NCBI GenBank assembly: GCA_937902125.1
Contig: CALDIB010000059.1
Coordinates: 1 to 19,114, forward strand
Direction of reading: 5' to 3'
DNA length: 19,114 bases
Source: an uncultured Treponema sp.
Lineage (GTDB): Bacteria > Spirochaetota > Spirochaetia > Treponematales > Treponemataceae
Shown: piece by piece, positions 8,308 to 16,053 of the stretch
How the letters are laid out: every line of letters starts with the position of its first letter
How positions within the stretch are numbered: the first letter of the stretch is position 1
Position numbers and translations under genes: made by a program
The notes under the pieces: model-generated
Database searches by the model: none
Told to the model about the DNA's origin: nothing
The model's input: the letters and a program-made list of their open reading frames with translations, nothing else

Positions 8308-8766
8308 ATGATTGTAATTCCAGAACTGCATGAAAAAGAAACTGGCAGCAAGTTCAGCGACGATTTTTGCTTCAATTATCCGAAAAAAGAGCGGCCTCTC
8401 GTCAGGCTTTTAAAGAGCGAGACTGGTTTGCCTGCAAACATCGTGAATGTGGAATGCTGGGTGTCGCTGGAACTGGGAACATGGCAATACATCGAGGTTC
8501 AGAACGACACGGCAGACGAGATTCACCAAGGAAACTCATTCTGGATTCTCTTCGATGAAAAAGCATCCCTGACTTCTGACTATTGCCTTGGCTCCCCGCC
8601 GGAACTTCCCGAATCAGATGTAAAAGCCATGCAGGATTTTGTAAGGGCCTCTTTTACCGACCAGAACTCCCGCCTTTTTCTTCTCATGCAGGAGCGCAAA
8701 GCCCAGTGGGAAGCGGACGTAAAAGAGACCCGGGATAAAAACTTTGCAGAGCGCAAGAGAAAGTAA
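8308..8766 (+). CDS. Hypothetical cytoplasmic protein
   Basis: A 152-residue protein with no signal peptide or membrane segment and no family that I recognise. It has a good start: GAGG about seven bases before the ATG. The N-terminal part is mixed with several aromatic residues (VECWVSLELGTWQYIEV), and the C-terminal 50 residues are a charged helix (LMQERKAQWEADVKETRDKN) that ends in basic ERKRK. It lies 7 bases after the beheaded unknown gene and 4 bases before the broken FliM-like gene, so the three may be leftovers of one unit in which only this member still looks intact. No function is proposed. Confidence 0.6.
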   Translation: MIVIPELHEKETGSKFSDDFCFNYPKKERPLVRLLKSETGLPANIVNVECWVSLELGTWQYIEVQNDTADEIHQGNSFWILFDEKASLTSDYCLGSPPELPESDVKAMQDFVRASFTDQNSRLFLLMQERKAQWEADVKETRDKNFAERKRK

Positions 8767-8770
8767 CATT

Positions 8771-9167
8771 ATGAAAAATGAGATTCTTGACCAAAACTAA
8801 ATTGACGACTTGCTGAACGCAATAGCTTCTACAGAAACAGAACTAGATTCCCAGAAAGAGGCCGCCTTTTCAAAAGAATATATGGAAAGTCGCGTTATTC
8901 TGCCGATTTTAGAAAATATAAAAAATGCCTTTATGGAAATGTCAAAACGAATTTTCTTCGACGAATCTTGTACAGACGCGGCCTTTGCTCAAGGTCTTAC
9001 CCCCTTATGAAAAAATTGAATTCCAGAACAATACCTGCTTTGTGGATGCCGCCCTGCCTCAGGATGTGCGCGTTCTTGTCACCATAGAATCAAATCTTTT
9101 TGAAGAAGCCGGAATGATACAGGTTTGCCTTCCAAAATTCTTTGTTCAAAAATTTGCAAAAATTTAA
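8771..9167 (+). pseudogene. FliM/FliN-like flagellar switch-type gene, broken by nonsense and frameshift
   Basis: The frame opens with M-KNEILDQN, a TAA stop at 8798-8800, then IDDLLNAIAS. If the stop were CAA (one base change) this would read ILDQNQIDDLLNAI, close to the SQ-E-ID-LL segment with which FliM/FliN proteins bind CheY-P. The frame then runs on for about 70 residues to a C5 run at 9000-9004. Removing one C joins it to the frame that continues PYEKIEFQNNTCFVDAALPQ and ends near 9167. The last part, VLVTIESNLFEEAGMIQVCL, resembles the end of the FliM middle domain. The whole is only about 130 residues against over 300 for FliM, so it may be a short paralogue rather than FliM itself. 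Two independent lesions argue for a pseudogene. Confidence 0.6.
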
Positions 9168-9171
9168 AATG

Positions 9172-9202
9172 AAAAAAAGACCGCGGGATGTGAACCGCGG
9201 TC
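9172..9202 (-). terminator. Rho-independent terminator of the minus-strand membrane protein gene
   Basis: A perfect 8-bp stem GACCGCGG/CCGCGGTC (9179-9186 with 9195-9202) and an 8-base loop, followed on the minus strand by a run of seven T (the A run at 9172-9178). It stands about 80 bases past the stop of the minus-strand gene at 9281 and faces the end of the broken FliM-like gene. There is no T run on the plus side. Confidence 0.8.
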
Positions 9203-9214
9203 CCCTGATTGCCA

Positions 9215-9230
9215 GCGCTCGCAAGAGCGC
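9215..9230. other. Hairpin with GCAA tetraloop
   Basis: GCGCTC-GCAA-GAGCGC, a perfect 6-bp stem closed by a GNRA-type tetraloop when read on the plus strand. It lies between the terminator at 9172-9202 and the stop of the minus-strand membrane protein gene. It may stabilise the 3' end of that transcript or be part of a repeated element; neither can be decided here. Confidence 0.5.
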
Positions 9231-9280
9231 GGTTGAATAATTTCCTATAGCAAAAAGGCGCGAAGCGTTCAGTTGACCGG

Positions 9281-10015
9281 CTACTCGTTTGCGGCGGCGG
9301 GAAGATTTTGCTCGGCGGGCATTTGAACTATGTTCTGGATTTGCGCGGCGTCCCGCTTTTCGCAGTATTTGCAAAGAGTGGAGCGGCCGGCTTCCTCCGC
9401 CTGGGCGATTGTTCCTGAATGCAAGTTCTCGGGCGCGGTGCGGCTCAAGGCCTGACAGTCGTTGTGGGTGTGCAAGCGGCTTCCGTATTCAGTCCAATAA
9501 ACCGTTGAGGCCGCGTATTGCTGAACTTCTTCCGCGGAAATGGGATTGAAGTCGTAGCTTGAAACTCCGGCAATCAAAAGCGCTATGACGGCGGCGATTG
9601 TTCCCACGGTCTTTGTCTTTTGGTCAGCCTTGTCGCTCTTTAAAAGAAGAATCACAAAAGGCAGGAAGGCGATGGCGCAAACAATCACGCCCATGTTGTT
9701 CCAAAGCCAAAAAAGGACGGCGTTCTTTTCCGACGCGGGATTGATGTGGTTGGCCTTTTTCCAAAGCTGGGAGCCGACAATCACAAGAATCAAGTCAACG
9801 GCCAAAAAGGCGATTCCCTGATAAAGGGGAGGAACGCTTGTAAGGAATGGAATGATTGTGGCTTCCGTGATGACGGCCAACGCCACAAATTCGCAAACAA
9901 TGGCCAAGAGCCAAAGGGCCGCGGCTCCGATTCTAAGTCCCACTGTGGACTGTCCGCTGGAAGCCGCCGCGCTGGCGAGGGCCGCCTTTTTTTTGTCAGA
10001 AAGTTTTTCAGCCAT
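9281..10015 (-). CDS. Membrane protein with C-terminal Cys/His (probable zinc-binding) domain
   Basis: Predicted 244-residue protein of unknown role. A soluble Lys/Ala-rich head is followed by about four membrane segments (roughly residues 28-50, 64-82, 100-126 and 137-152). After them comes a domain starting VYWTEYGSRLHTHNDCQALS and ending LCKYCEKR, with H182/H184, C187, C215 and C218 placed like the four ligands of the small Ada-type or nuclease-associated zinc modules found at the end of many bacterial surface proteins. The tail is Gln/Ala/Pro-rich. AGGAG lies 9 bases before the ATG. It follows the DUF937 gene on the same strand with a 101-base gap and ends at a clear terminator. Metal binding is inferred from residue spacing only. 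Confidence 0.75.
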   Translation of the reverse strand: MAEKLSDKKKAALASAAASSGQSTVGLRIGAAALWLLAIVCEFVALAVITEATIIPFLTSVPPLYQGIAFLAVDLILVIVGSQLWKKANHINPASEKNAVLFWLWNNMGVIVCAIAFLPFVILLLKSDKADQKTKTVGTIAAVIALLIAGVSSYDFNPISAEEVQQYAASTVYWTEYGSRLHTHNDCQALSRTAPENLHSGTIAQAEEAGRSTLCKYCEKRDAAQIQNIVQMPAEQNLPAAANE

Positions 10016-10116
10016 AAAATTTTCTCCTAAAATAGGCGCCTGTAAAAACTGAATTTTTAAAGGCCGCCGAATTTTTTTTTAGCTGGCAAAAAGCCGCTCT
10101 CTCCGACGGCAAAAGC

Positions 10117-10662
10117 CTATTTAAGCAATCCCATAAGGCCTGAGGCCAAAGAAGCCGCTCCGGTTTTTCCGCCGGAAGAGCCTCCCAACAAGCCGCCCAA
10201 AAGGCTTGTCATGTTTGAGTTTGCGGCAAGTCCCGAAAGCAGGCTGCCGATGGCGCTGGCGGAAGAGCCGGAAGTTTGTTGGCCCAAGAGGCTCATGAAA
10301 AGGGGAGCCGCGGCCGCCAACACAGACTTTGTGGTTGAGGCGGAAGAGCCGGCCTTTTTTGCAATCGCGCTTGTTTCCGAAGAAGTGAGCAAGTGGGAAA
10401 CGATTTTGGCGCCGTCCGCCAAGTCAACGCTCTTTAGGAAAGACGTTACGTTTGAAGTGTTGGCTCCCGCGTGGTCGGCAAGCGCTTGAACAAAGCCCGC
10501 CGCGCTGGAGCCGCTGGTCTGCTTTTGCGCTCCCTTCAGCAATGAGGGAATGGCGGCCGCCAAAATGTTTGTCACGTCAGTAGAACTTGCGTCCGCAGCC
10601 TTGCTGATGCCAGAAACGCTTTTAGAGCTTAAAAGCGTGGTAAGAATTGATGAAGCGTCCAT
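10117..10662 (-). CDS. DUF937-family protein
   Basis: A 181-residue Ser/Ala/Gly-rich protein of the DUF937 (YidB-like) type, of unknown function. Two related units are visible, about residues 25-80 and 100-160, each with an ILAAAIPSLLKGAQKQTSGS-type core; the second reads VLAAAAPLFMSLLGQQTSGS. They are joined by an SVDLADGAKIVSHLL helix typical of the family. A low-complexity Gly/Ser stretch (LLGGLLGGSSGGKTG) leads to the short C-terminal helix. There is no signal peptide. AGAGG precedes the ATG. A near-consensus promoter lies just upstream (10684-10712). The gene diverges from the GH16 glucanase; the downstream membrane protein gene may be co-transcribed, but the gap of 101 bases, with a weak GCCG/CGGC hairpin, could also separate them. 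Confidence 0.82.
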   Translation of the reverse strand: MDASSILTTLLSSKSVSGISKAADASSTDVTNILAAAIPSLLKGAQKQTSGSSAAGFVQALADHAGANTSNVTSFLKSVDLADGAKIVSHLLTSSETSAIAKKAGSSASTTKSVLAAAAPLFMSLLGQQTSGSSASAIGSLLSGLAANSNMTSLLGGLLGGSSGGKTGAASLASGLMGLLK

Positions 10663-10683
10663 AAATGTACCTCTATGAAAAAC

Positions 10684-10712
10684 AGTATATCCCGCAAAAG
10701 AAAATCTGTCTA
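10684..10712 (-). promoter_or_regulatory. Sigma70-type promoter for the DUF937 gene
   Basis: On the minus strand TAGACA (10707-10712) and TATACT (10684-10689) are separated by exactly 17 bases, each one base off the sigma70 consensus. The -10 box lies about 20 bases before the ATG of the DUF937 gene, leaving room for its ribosome binding site. Confidence 0.7.
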
Positions 10713-10798
10713 GGCCGCGCCCGCTGGACGCTGCCTGATAGTTCGCGATTAGGGCTTTGGACTAGAAAATTAGGCAAAAGCGCGCTATCATTTTTTTT

Positions 10799-12145
10799 AT
10801 GAACAAGACGCTTTTTTTTGCCGCCGCCTTCTGCGCCGCGGCCCTGCTTTCCTGCTGGTCTCAATCCAAAACCGCGATGGCGCCCGCCAACAGCGTTTAC
10901 ACCGCCGACGATCTTGTTTGGCATGACGAGTTTGACGGCGATTCTTTGAATGAAAATGATTGGAACTTTGAATTGCATGAGCCTGGTTGGGTGAACAGCG
11001 AATTGCAAAGGTATGTCAAAAGCCGCGACAATATTTACGTCAAGGACGGCCGCCTTGTGATTCAAGCCTTAAAAAATGGAAAGGCATACACTTCGGGCCG
11101 CGTGAACACTTGCGGCAAGCGGGATTTTTTGTACGGAAGGTTTGAGGCCAGCCTCAAGGTTCCAAAGGGGCAGGGCTTTTTGCCCGCCTTTTGGATGATG
11201 CCGACCAACGAAGGAAAATACGGCCAGTGGCCCAAGTGCGGCGAGATAGACATTATGGAAGTTTTGGGAAATCAAACCGACACCCAATATTCCACCCTGC
11301 ATTTTGGCGAGCCCCACACCCAAAGGCAAAAAAGCCTTGTGGTTTCGGGCAAGGACTTTTCGCAGGACTTTCATGTTTTTGCCTGCGAATGGGATCCTGG
11401 AGAATTTCGCTTTTATGTTGACGGAGAGCTTTTTTACGCCGAAAGCGATTGGTTTTCAAAGGCGGCCGGAAAAGAAAGGCCTTATCCCGCGCCTTACAAC
11501 CAAAAATTTTATGTCATTTTCAATTTGGCTGTAGGAGGAACATGGCCCGGCAATCCTGACGATTCCACCAAGTTTGACAAGAACGCCCGCCTTGAGGTTG
11601 ACTATGTTCGCGTCTATCAAAAAAAGAGCTACGACGCAAACGTGTCAAGGCCGGTCAAGAGCCTCAATATGCGTTCTCCCGACAAGGACGGAAATTATGT
11701 TCTAAACCCAAAATTTCAGGACAAGGAAAATTTGTCGGACGACAAGGGCTGGGCTTTTTTTCTTGCCGGAAATGGAAAGGGAAGCGCCGAAATTTCTGGC
11801 GGCCAGTTGATTGTTCGGCCGCAAAATTTTGGCGATCTGGAATACAGCCTGCAAGTCGTTCAGTCCGGCATTCCCCTAAAAAAGGGGCGCAAATATCAGT
11901 TTAAGTTTGACGCCAGGGCCGACGCAAAGAGAACGATTTTGGCGGCCGTTTCCGCTCCAAACTTAAATTGGATCCGCTATTTTCCCGACACAAAAATTCA
12001 GCTTTCAGAAAAAGCAAAAACTTTCCAGTTTGTCTTTGAGATGAAAGAAGACAGCGACGACATGGCGCGAATTGAGTTCAATTTGGGAAATCAAAATTCC
12101 AAGGCCGCCGTTTACATAAGCAATGTGTCTTTGTCCGAATATTGA
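10799..12145 (+). CDS. GH16 endo-beta-1,3(4)-glucanase lipoprotein with C-terminal carbohydrate-binding-like domain
   Basis: Exported glycoside hydrolase of family 16, expected to cut beta-1,3- or mixed-linked beta-glucans (laminarin, lichenan). The signal peptide ends in the lipobox LLSC with C19 as lipidation site, so the enzyme is probably anchored to a membrane. The catalytic domain spans about residues 38-275. WHDEFDG is near its start, and the active site is GEIDIMEVLG with E149 as nucleophile, D151 and E154 as acid/base. The segment at about 296-448 resembles a CBM4/9-type jelly roll (GWAFFLAGNGKGSAEISGG, ending VYISNVSLSEY), a common partner of laminarinases. No Shine-Dalgarno sequence is visible: eight T separate a TATCAT (10786-10791) from the ATG, so the leader may be extremely short. 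A plant- or fungus-rich gut habitat would suit it. Confidence 0.93.
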   Translation: MNKTLFFAAAFCAAALLSCWSQSKTAMAPANSVYTADDLVWHDEFDGDSLNENDWNFELHEPGWVNSELQRYVKSRDNIYVKDGRLVIQALKNGKAYTSGRVNTCGKRDFLYGRFEASLKVPKGQGFLPAFWMMPTNEGKYGQWPKCGEIDIMEVLGNQTDTQYSTLHFGEPHTQRQKSLVVSGKDFSQDFHVFACEWDPGEFRFYVDGELFYAESDWFSKAAGKERPYPAPYNQKFYVIFNLAVGGTWPGNPDDSTKFDKNARLEVDYVRVYQKKSYDANVSRPVKSLNMRSPDKDGNYVLNPKFQDKENLSDDKGWAFFLAGNGKGSAEISGGQLIVRPQNFGDLEYSLQVVQSGIPLKKGRKYQFKFDARADAKRTILAAVSAPNLNWIRYFPDTKIQLSEKAKTFQFVFEMKEDSDDMARIEFNLGNQNSKAAVYISNVSLSEY

Positions 12146-12170
12146 CAATTGTTTCTGTTGATAGTATCAT
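12142..12170 (+). promoter_or_regulatory. Near-consensus sigma70 promoter of the ABC importer operon
   Basis: TTGACA (12142-12147) and TATCAT (12165-12170) with a 17-base spacer, the strongest promoter match in the window. The -35 box contains the TGA stop of the glucanase gene, so transcription from here starts right after that gene. A GAGGAG ribosome binding site follows before the ATG at 12192. No operator or riboswitch is visible in the short leader. Confidence 0.85.
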
Positions 12171-12191
12171 AAGGCCATTGAGGAGAAATGT

Positions 12192-13193
12192 ATGAAAATT
12201 GCAAAATTGTTGTCAGGTTTGGCCCTTTGCGCTTTGATTTGCGCTTCTTTGCCGGGATGCGCCAAAAAAAGTTCGCCTTCAAACGGCGTTAAAATTGGAA
12301 TCGCAAAAATTGTCCAGCACCCCGCGCTTGACGCTGTTGAGAAGGGCGTTATGGACGTTGTGAATGAGAACGGCTTTAACGCCCAATACGACTTGCAGAA
12401 CGCCAACGGCGACGTGAACACCGCCGCGCAAATCGCGCTCAAATACAAGGACGAAGGAGTGGACGTCGCCGTTGGAATCGCCACTCCAGTGGCCCTTGCC
12501 TTGGCCACCAGCATTAAGGACATTCCAATCGTTTTTGGAACGGTGACAGACCCTGTGGGCGCCGGCTTGGTTTCTTCTATTGATAAGGGCGAAAACAATG
12601 TTTGCGGAATGAGCGACGAAGTTCCCTCCGAGCAGCACATCGCGCTTTTTAAAAAGGTCGCCGGCATAAAAACCTTGGGCTACATTTACACTTCAAACGA
12701 AGCCAATTCAATTTCATCGCTGGAACTGGTGAAGAAAGGCTGCGAAAAGGCTGGCCTTGGCCTTGTAACGCAAGCCATTACAAATTCGTCAGAAGTTCAA
12801 GCCGCCGCGAAGGCGATTGTTGACCGGGTTGACGGAATTTATTTGACCACGGACAACACAGTTTTTAGCGCCTTGAGCAGTTTGGTCCAAGTTTTTGGAC
12901 AGGCCAAAAAGCCAATCTTTAGCGCCGACGTCACAGGCGCGGAAGCCGGCGGCTGCTTGATGGCAAGCGGCTTTAACTACTACAAGGCCGGCCGGGCCAC
13001 AGGCGAGATGGTGGTTAAGATTTTGAATGGAGCCAAGCCCGCCGACTTGCCCGTGCGCTTTATGACGGAACCCAGCGACAGCGACTTGCTCTTTGACTTG
13101 GACGTGGCCGCCGCCTGCGGAATCACCATTCCCCAGGATCTTTTGGACAGCGCCAACGAAATTATTCAAAACGGAAAACTTACAAAAAAATAG
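12192..13193 (+). CDS. ABC importer substrate-binding lipoprotein (TrpX-like, PF04392 type)
   Basis: Periplasmic-side binding protein of an ABC importer. The signal peptide ends in LPGC, with C23 as the lipid-modified cysteine. The mature domain starts VKIGIAKIVQHPALDAVEKG, the typical opening of the TrpX/YcjN-like group; GIATPVALALATSIKDIPIV, FGTVTDPVGAGLV and KTLGYIYTSNEANS follow, and the whole is a two-lobed fold of about 310 residues. In streptococci relatives serve tryptophan or tyrosine uptake (TrpXYZ); other relatives have other or unknown ligands, so the substrate stays open. GAGGAG before the ATG is a good ribosome binding site. It is first in an operon with the permease (45-base gap) and the ATPase. 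Confidence 0.9.
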   Translation: MKIAKLLSGLALCALICASLPGCAKKSSPSNGVKIGIAKIVQHPALDAVEKGVMDVVNENGFNAQYDLQNANGDVNTAAQIALKYKDEGVDVAVGIATPVALALATSIKDIPIVFGTVTDPVGAGLVSSIDKGENNVCGMSDEVPSEQHIALFKKVAGIKTLGYIYTSNEANSISSLELVKKGCEKAGLGLVTQAITNSSEVQAAAKAIVDRVDGIYLTTDNTVFSALSSLVQVFGQAKKPIFSADVTGAEAGGCLMASGFNYYKAGRATGEMVVKILNGAKPADLPVRFMTEPSDSDLLFDLDVAAACGITIPQDLLDSANEIIQNGKLTKK

Positions 13194-13238
13194 GCGGCTC
13201 CTCCAAAAGAGGCGGGCGTTTTTAGGCTGGAATGTTTT

Positions 13239-14198
13239 ATGCTTGCAAGCGTTTTAATTGAAGGTTTGATTTACGGAATAATGGTTCTCGGGCTTTTTAT
13301 GACTTTCCGAGCCCTTAACTTTTGCGACATGACCGTTGACGGTTCCTTTCCTATGGGCGGCTGCGTTTTGGCGGCTTGCCTTACCCACGGAATCGCGCCT
13401 TCAATCGCTCTGCTGGCCGCCTTTGCCGCTGGCGTTTGCGCGGGCCTTGTGACCACTTTGGTTTACACAAAGCTTCGCGTTCCCGACTTGCTTGCCGGAA
13501 TCTTGGTTATGACCATGCTTTATTCCGTCAACTTGCGGATAATGTCAAACCACGCCAACGTTTCGTTCTTAAAAATTCCCACCGTGTTTTCAAAAATAAC
13601 AAAGACGGTTCAAGAGTCCGGCCTTTTTCTTTCTTCGGACTGGGCGATTTGCGCCTACATTTTTTTAGTGGTCCTTGTTTTGTGCCTCCTGCTGAACTTG
13701 TTCTTCAACACGGACTTTGGCCTTACCATGGGCGCCCTTGGAGCCAACGAGCAAATGGTTGTGAGCCAAGGCGTGAATGTCAAGACCATGCGGGGCTTTG
13801 GCATTTGCTTTGGAAACGCGCTGGCGTCTTTGAGCGGCGCTTTCTTTGCCATGCATTCAGGCTTTGCCGACGTGGGAAGCGGAAGCGGCGTTGTGGTTTC
13901 CGGCTTGGCTTCCTTAATGCTGGGAGAATTTGTTTTAAGGTCGAACAAAATTTCCCTTCAACTTTTTAGAGTTTTGCTTGGCTCAATAATTTACCGCGCC
14001 CTTATGTTCCTTGGCCGCCGCTACGGCTATGTAATCGGAATGAACAGCAACGACTTAAAGTTGATTACAGGCCTTTTGATTATTCTGTGCCTTGTCATTT
14101 CAAAATACGACATGGCGAAATTCTTGCGGGAGCATTTGACCCGCCCGGCAAAGGACGGCCAGCCCAAAAACACGGCGGCGGGAGGCAAGGATGCTTGA
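13239..14198 (+). CDS. ABC importer permease
   Basis: Inner-membrane permease of the branched-chain-amino-acid/ribose type (BPD_transp_2), partner of the binding protein before it and the ATPase after it. The 319 residues hold about eight to nine hydrophobic segments. The loop LTMGALGANEQMVVSQGVNV followed by GFGICFGNALASLSGAFFAM is the family's characteristic cytoplasmic region that meets the ATPase. FCDMTVDGSFPMGG near the N-terminus is also typical of the TrpY-like group. The tail is basic and cytoplasmic. The ATG of the ATPase gene overlaps the stop of this gene by 8 bases, which implies coupled translation. Confidence 0.9.
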   Translation: MLASVLIEGLIYGIMVLGLFMTFRALNFCDMTVDGSFPMGGCVLAACLTHGIAPSIALLAAFAAGVCAGLVTTLVYTKLRVPDLLAGILVMTMLYSVNLRIMSNHANVSFLKIPTVFSKITKTVQESGLFLSSDWAICAYIFLVVLVLCLLLNLFFNTDFGLTMGALGANEQMVVSQGVNVKTMRGFGICFGNALASLSGAFFAMHSGFADVGSGSGVVVSGLASLMLGEFVLRSNKISLQLFRVLLGSIIYRALMFLGRRYGYVIGMNSNDLKLITGLLIILCLVISKYDMAKFLREHLTRPAKDGQPKNTAAGGKDA

Positions 14199-14982
14199 AC
14201 TTAAAAACATTTGCATGACATTTCACGCGGGAACGCCTGATGAAAATCCCGCGCTAAAAAATATAAATCTTAAAATCAACCAAGGGGACTTTATCACTGT
14301 GATTGGCTCCAACGGCGCCGGAAAGTCAACTTTGATGAATGTCATCGCGGGAACCTACAAGGCCACCAGCGGCGAAATTTTCTATCAAGAAAAGAACGTC
14401 ACAAAGGAGCCTGAATACAAGCGCGCCCGCTACATTGGCCGCATTTTTCAAAATCCCCTTTTGGGAACGGCCGGAAAAATGAGCCTTGAGGACAACATGG
14501 TCATCTGCTCCAAAAAAGGTTCCAAGTCCCTTAAAATCAGCCTTAACAACAAAGTTCGGGCGGCCTTTAGGGAGCGCCTGAAGGTTTTGGACATGAATTT
14601 GGAAAAGCGCCTTAACGACAATGTGGAGCTTTTGTCCGGCGGTCAAAGGCAGGCGCTTACCTTGTTGATGGCGGTCATGTCAAAGCCTTCGCTTTTGCTC
14701 CTTGACGAGCACACGGCCGCCCTGGATCCTGCCAACGCCGAAATTGTCATGAAGCTTACCCGCCGCTTTGCGAAAGACTACGGTCTTACGGTTATGATGA
14801 TAACCCACAACATGAGCCAGGCCTTGGAATACGGAAACCGCCTTTTGATGATGGATTCCGGCGAGGTTATTTTGGACATTGGCCGGGAAGAAAAAGAAAA
14901 GCTTACGATGGATTTACTTGTTCAAAAATTCCGGGAGATAAAAAAGCGGGATCTTAACAGCGACCGCATTTTGCTTTCCTGA
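14191..14982 (+). CDS. ABC importer ATP-binding protein
   Basis: Cytoplasmic ATPase that energises the importer encoded by the two genes before it. All nucleotide-binding motifs are present: Walker A GSNGAGKST (39-47), Q-loop FQNP with Q87, signature LSGGQRQAL (148-156), Walker B LLLLDEHTAALDP with D172/E173, and the switch histidine in MITHN (H206). The 263-residue length is normal. The Walker B aspartate is followed by EH rather than the more usual EP, a change common in the TrpZ-like group. The gene overlaps the permease gene by 8 bases and is last in the operon; a hairpin 15-35 bases downstream probably ends the message. Confidence 0.93.
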   Translation: MLELKNICMTFHAGTPDENPALKNINLKINQGDFITVIGSNGAGKSTLMNVIAGTYKATSGEIFYQEKNVTKEPEYKRARYIGRIFQNPLLGTAGKMSLEDNMVICSKKGSKSLKISLNNKVRAAFRERLKVLDMNLEKRLNDNVELLSGGQRQALTLLMAVMSKPSLLLLDEHTAALDPANAEIVMKLTRRFAKDYGLTVMMITHNMSQALEYGNRLLMMDSGEVILDIGREEKEKLTMDLLVQKFREIKKRDLNSDRILLS

Positions 14983-14996
14983 AACTTTTTGCGTCA

Positions 14997-15017
14997 TTGT
15001 CGGGCTTGTCCCGACAA
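14997..15017. terminator. Shared hairpin between converging ABC operon and acyltransferase gene
   Basis: TTGTCGGG-cttgt-CCCGACAA forms a perfect 8-bp stem just after the ATPase stop and just before the end of the converging acyltransferase gene. On the plus side it is followed by ACTTTT. On the minus side a T-containing stretch comes a few bases later. It is probably a weak terminator in both directions; it also resembles short palindromes that recur between genes in some genomes. Confidence 0.6.
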
Positions 15018-15021
15018 ACTT

Positions 15022-15921
15022 TTAGCCGTTCAGCTTCTTCAAGCGCTCTTCCTCAACCTTGTCGTGCTGCTCTTGCAAAAGTTCCATTACGCGGTCGATT
15101 GTCTTTTGCTTGGGATCCGGCTCGTCGGCGGGAAGGGCGTCCAAGACGCTTTTTCTAAATTCCTTGCAGTTGATGACGGGGCTCGCGGTGTGCAAAACCA
15201 AGTCTTTTTCAACAATGTCGTGAAGCATGTTGTCGGGATTTTCGGGGTTGATGCGCAGGCAGTTTCCGTTGTTGGAAACCAGAATCATTATGTCAAAGAG
15301 ACGCAGATAGCTGTCGATTTCTCGCAAGCCCCGCTTTGTTTCCGGCTTTCCGGGACGGTATCGGGTTCCCGCCGGGTAGACCAAAATCACTTCGCCCCGT
15401 TTTTTGCAAGCGTCCATGGCTCGCATTGAGGCGAAGTTTATTTTTCGGGCGCGAGCCTCTTCTTCCGCCTTTTCTTCCGGACTAAGTTTGTCAAGGCTTC
15501 TTGTGGGATAGATGACCACGCGGGTGAAGGCTTCCGTAAAGCCGCGAACCACAGGGTCGGCTTCGTTGAGCTTCATTCCGGCCACGGCCACGATTCGCTC
15601 TGAAAATTCTTTGGCCCAGTCGCTTCCTTGCTTTTCCAAAAAGTAAACGATTTCGGGCAAGTCCAAGTTGGTGTAGTGCTCCGACAAAATCAAGCCGCTT
15701 TTTCCGGCCTTGACCTGCTGGTAAAAGTCCTTAAAATTTTCAAGGTTTCCAAGTCCGCTTCCGGGCAGCAAATTTTCGTCAAGAATCTGCCACATCATAG
15801 GCCTGTTTGAAAGGTTGGCGCTTTGGTAAATGTTGGACTCGTCGATTTTTGCCGCGGCGACAGAATTTTCCTTTAGAGCCGCAAAGTTTTTTGAGTATTT
15901 TTGAATCAATGTCTGTCCCAT
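15022..15921 (-). CDS. PlsC-like glycerophosphate acyltransferase-family protein
   Basis: Probable lipid acyltransferase of the PlsC/LPLAT superfamily, acting on lysophosphatidate, glycerol-3-phosphate or a related acceptor at the membrane. The H-x4-D catalytic motif is seen as EHYTNLDLPE (H82, D87), and the acceptor-binding motif as VYPAGTRYRPGK (about 181-192), matching the usual FPEGTRS block. There is no clear membrane segment. The C-terminal 50 residues are a charged helix (LLQEQHDKVEEERLKK). At 299 residues it is a little longer than standard PlsC. AGGA precedes the ATG and a good promoter lies upstream. It is transcribed alone, towards the ABC operon. The exact substrate is not readable from sequence. 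Confidence 0.82.
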   Translation of the reverse strand: MGQTLIQKYSKNFAALKENSVAAAKIDESNIYQSANLSNRPMMWQILDENLLPGSGLGNLENFKDFYQQVKAGKSGLILSEHYTNLDLPEIVYFLEKQGSDWAKEFSERIVAVAGMKLNEADPVVRGFTEAFTRVVIYPTRSLDKLSPEEKAEEEARARKINFASMRAMDACKKRGEVILVYPAGTRYRPGKPETKRGLREIDSYLRLFDIMILVSNNGNCLRINPENPDNMLHDIVEKDLVLHTASPVINCKEFRKSVLDALPADEPDPKQKTIDRVMELLQEQHDKVEEERLKKLNG

Positions 15922-15949
15922 AGTTCTTCCTCGAAAAAGTGGTTCTAGT

Positions 15950-15978
15950 ATTATAGCGCATTGTCAATCAATCCGCAA
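15950..15978 (-). promoter_or_regulatory. Promoter of the acyltransferase gene
   Basis: On the minus strand TTGCGG (15973-15978) and a perfect TATAAT (15950-15955) are 17 bases apart, about 30 bases before the ATG of the acyltransferase gene. The -10 box sits in a TGCGCTATAAT context that recurs before the GNAT-like gene at 17558. A TTGACA at 15962-15967 is too close to the -10 box to be its partner. Confidence 0.7.
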
Positions 15979-16053
15979 GCGAAGCGCTGCAGCTTTGAGC
16001 GACTGGAAAAATCCCGCGTTTTGGTGTAGAATTAGAAAAAAGGAGGAATGAAC

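Noticed and set aside
9179..9230. CRISPR-like or RNA-gene signal from two adjacent hairpins
   Set aside because: The two hairpins are different sequences and the first is fully explained as a minus-strand terminator.
10757..10791. Promoter TTGGAC ... TATCAT before the glucanase gene
   Set aside because: The spacer is 23 bases, too long for sigma70; only the -10-like box is plausible, so it is mentioned only in the gene entry.
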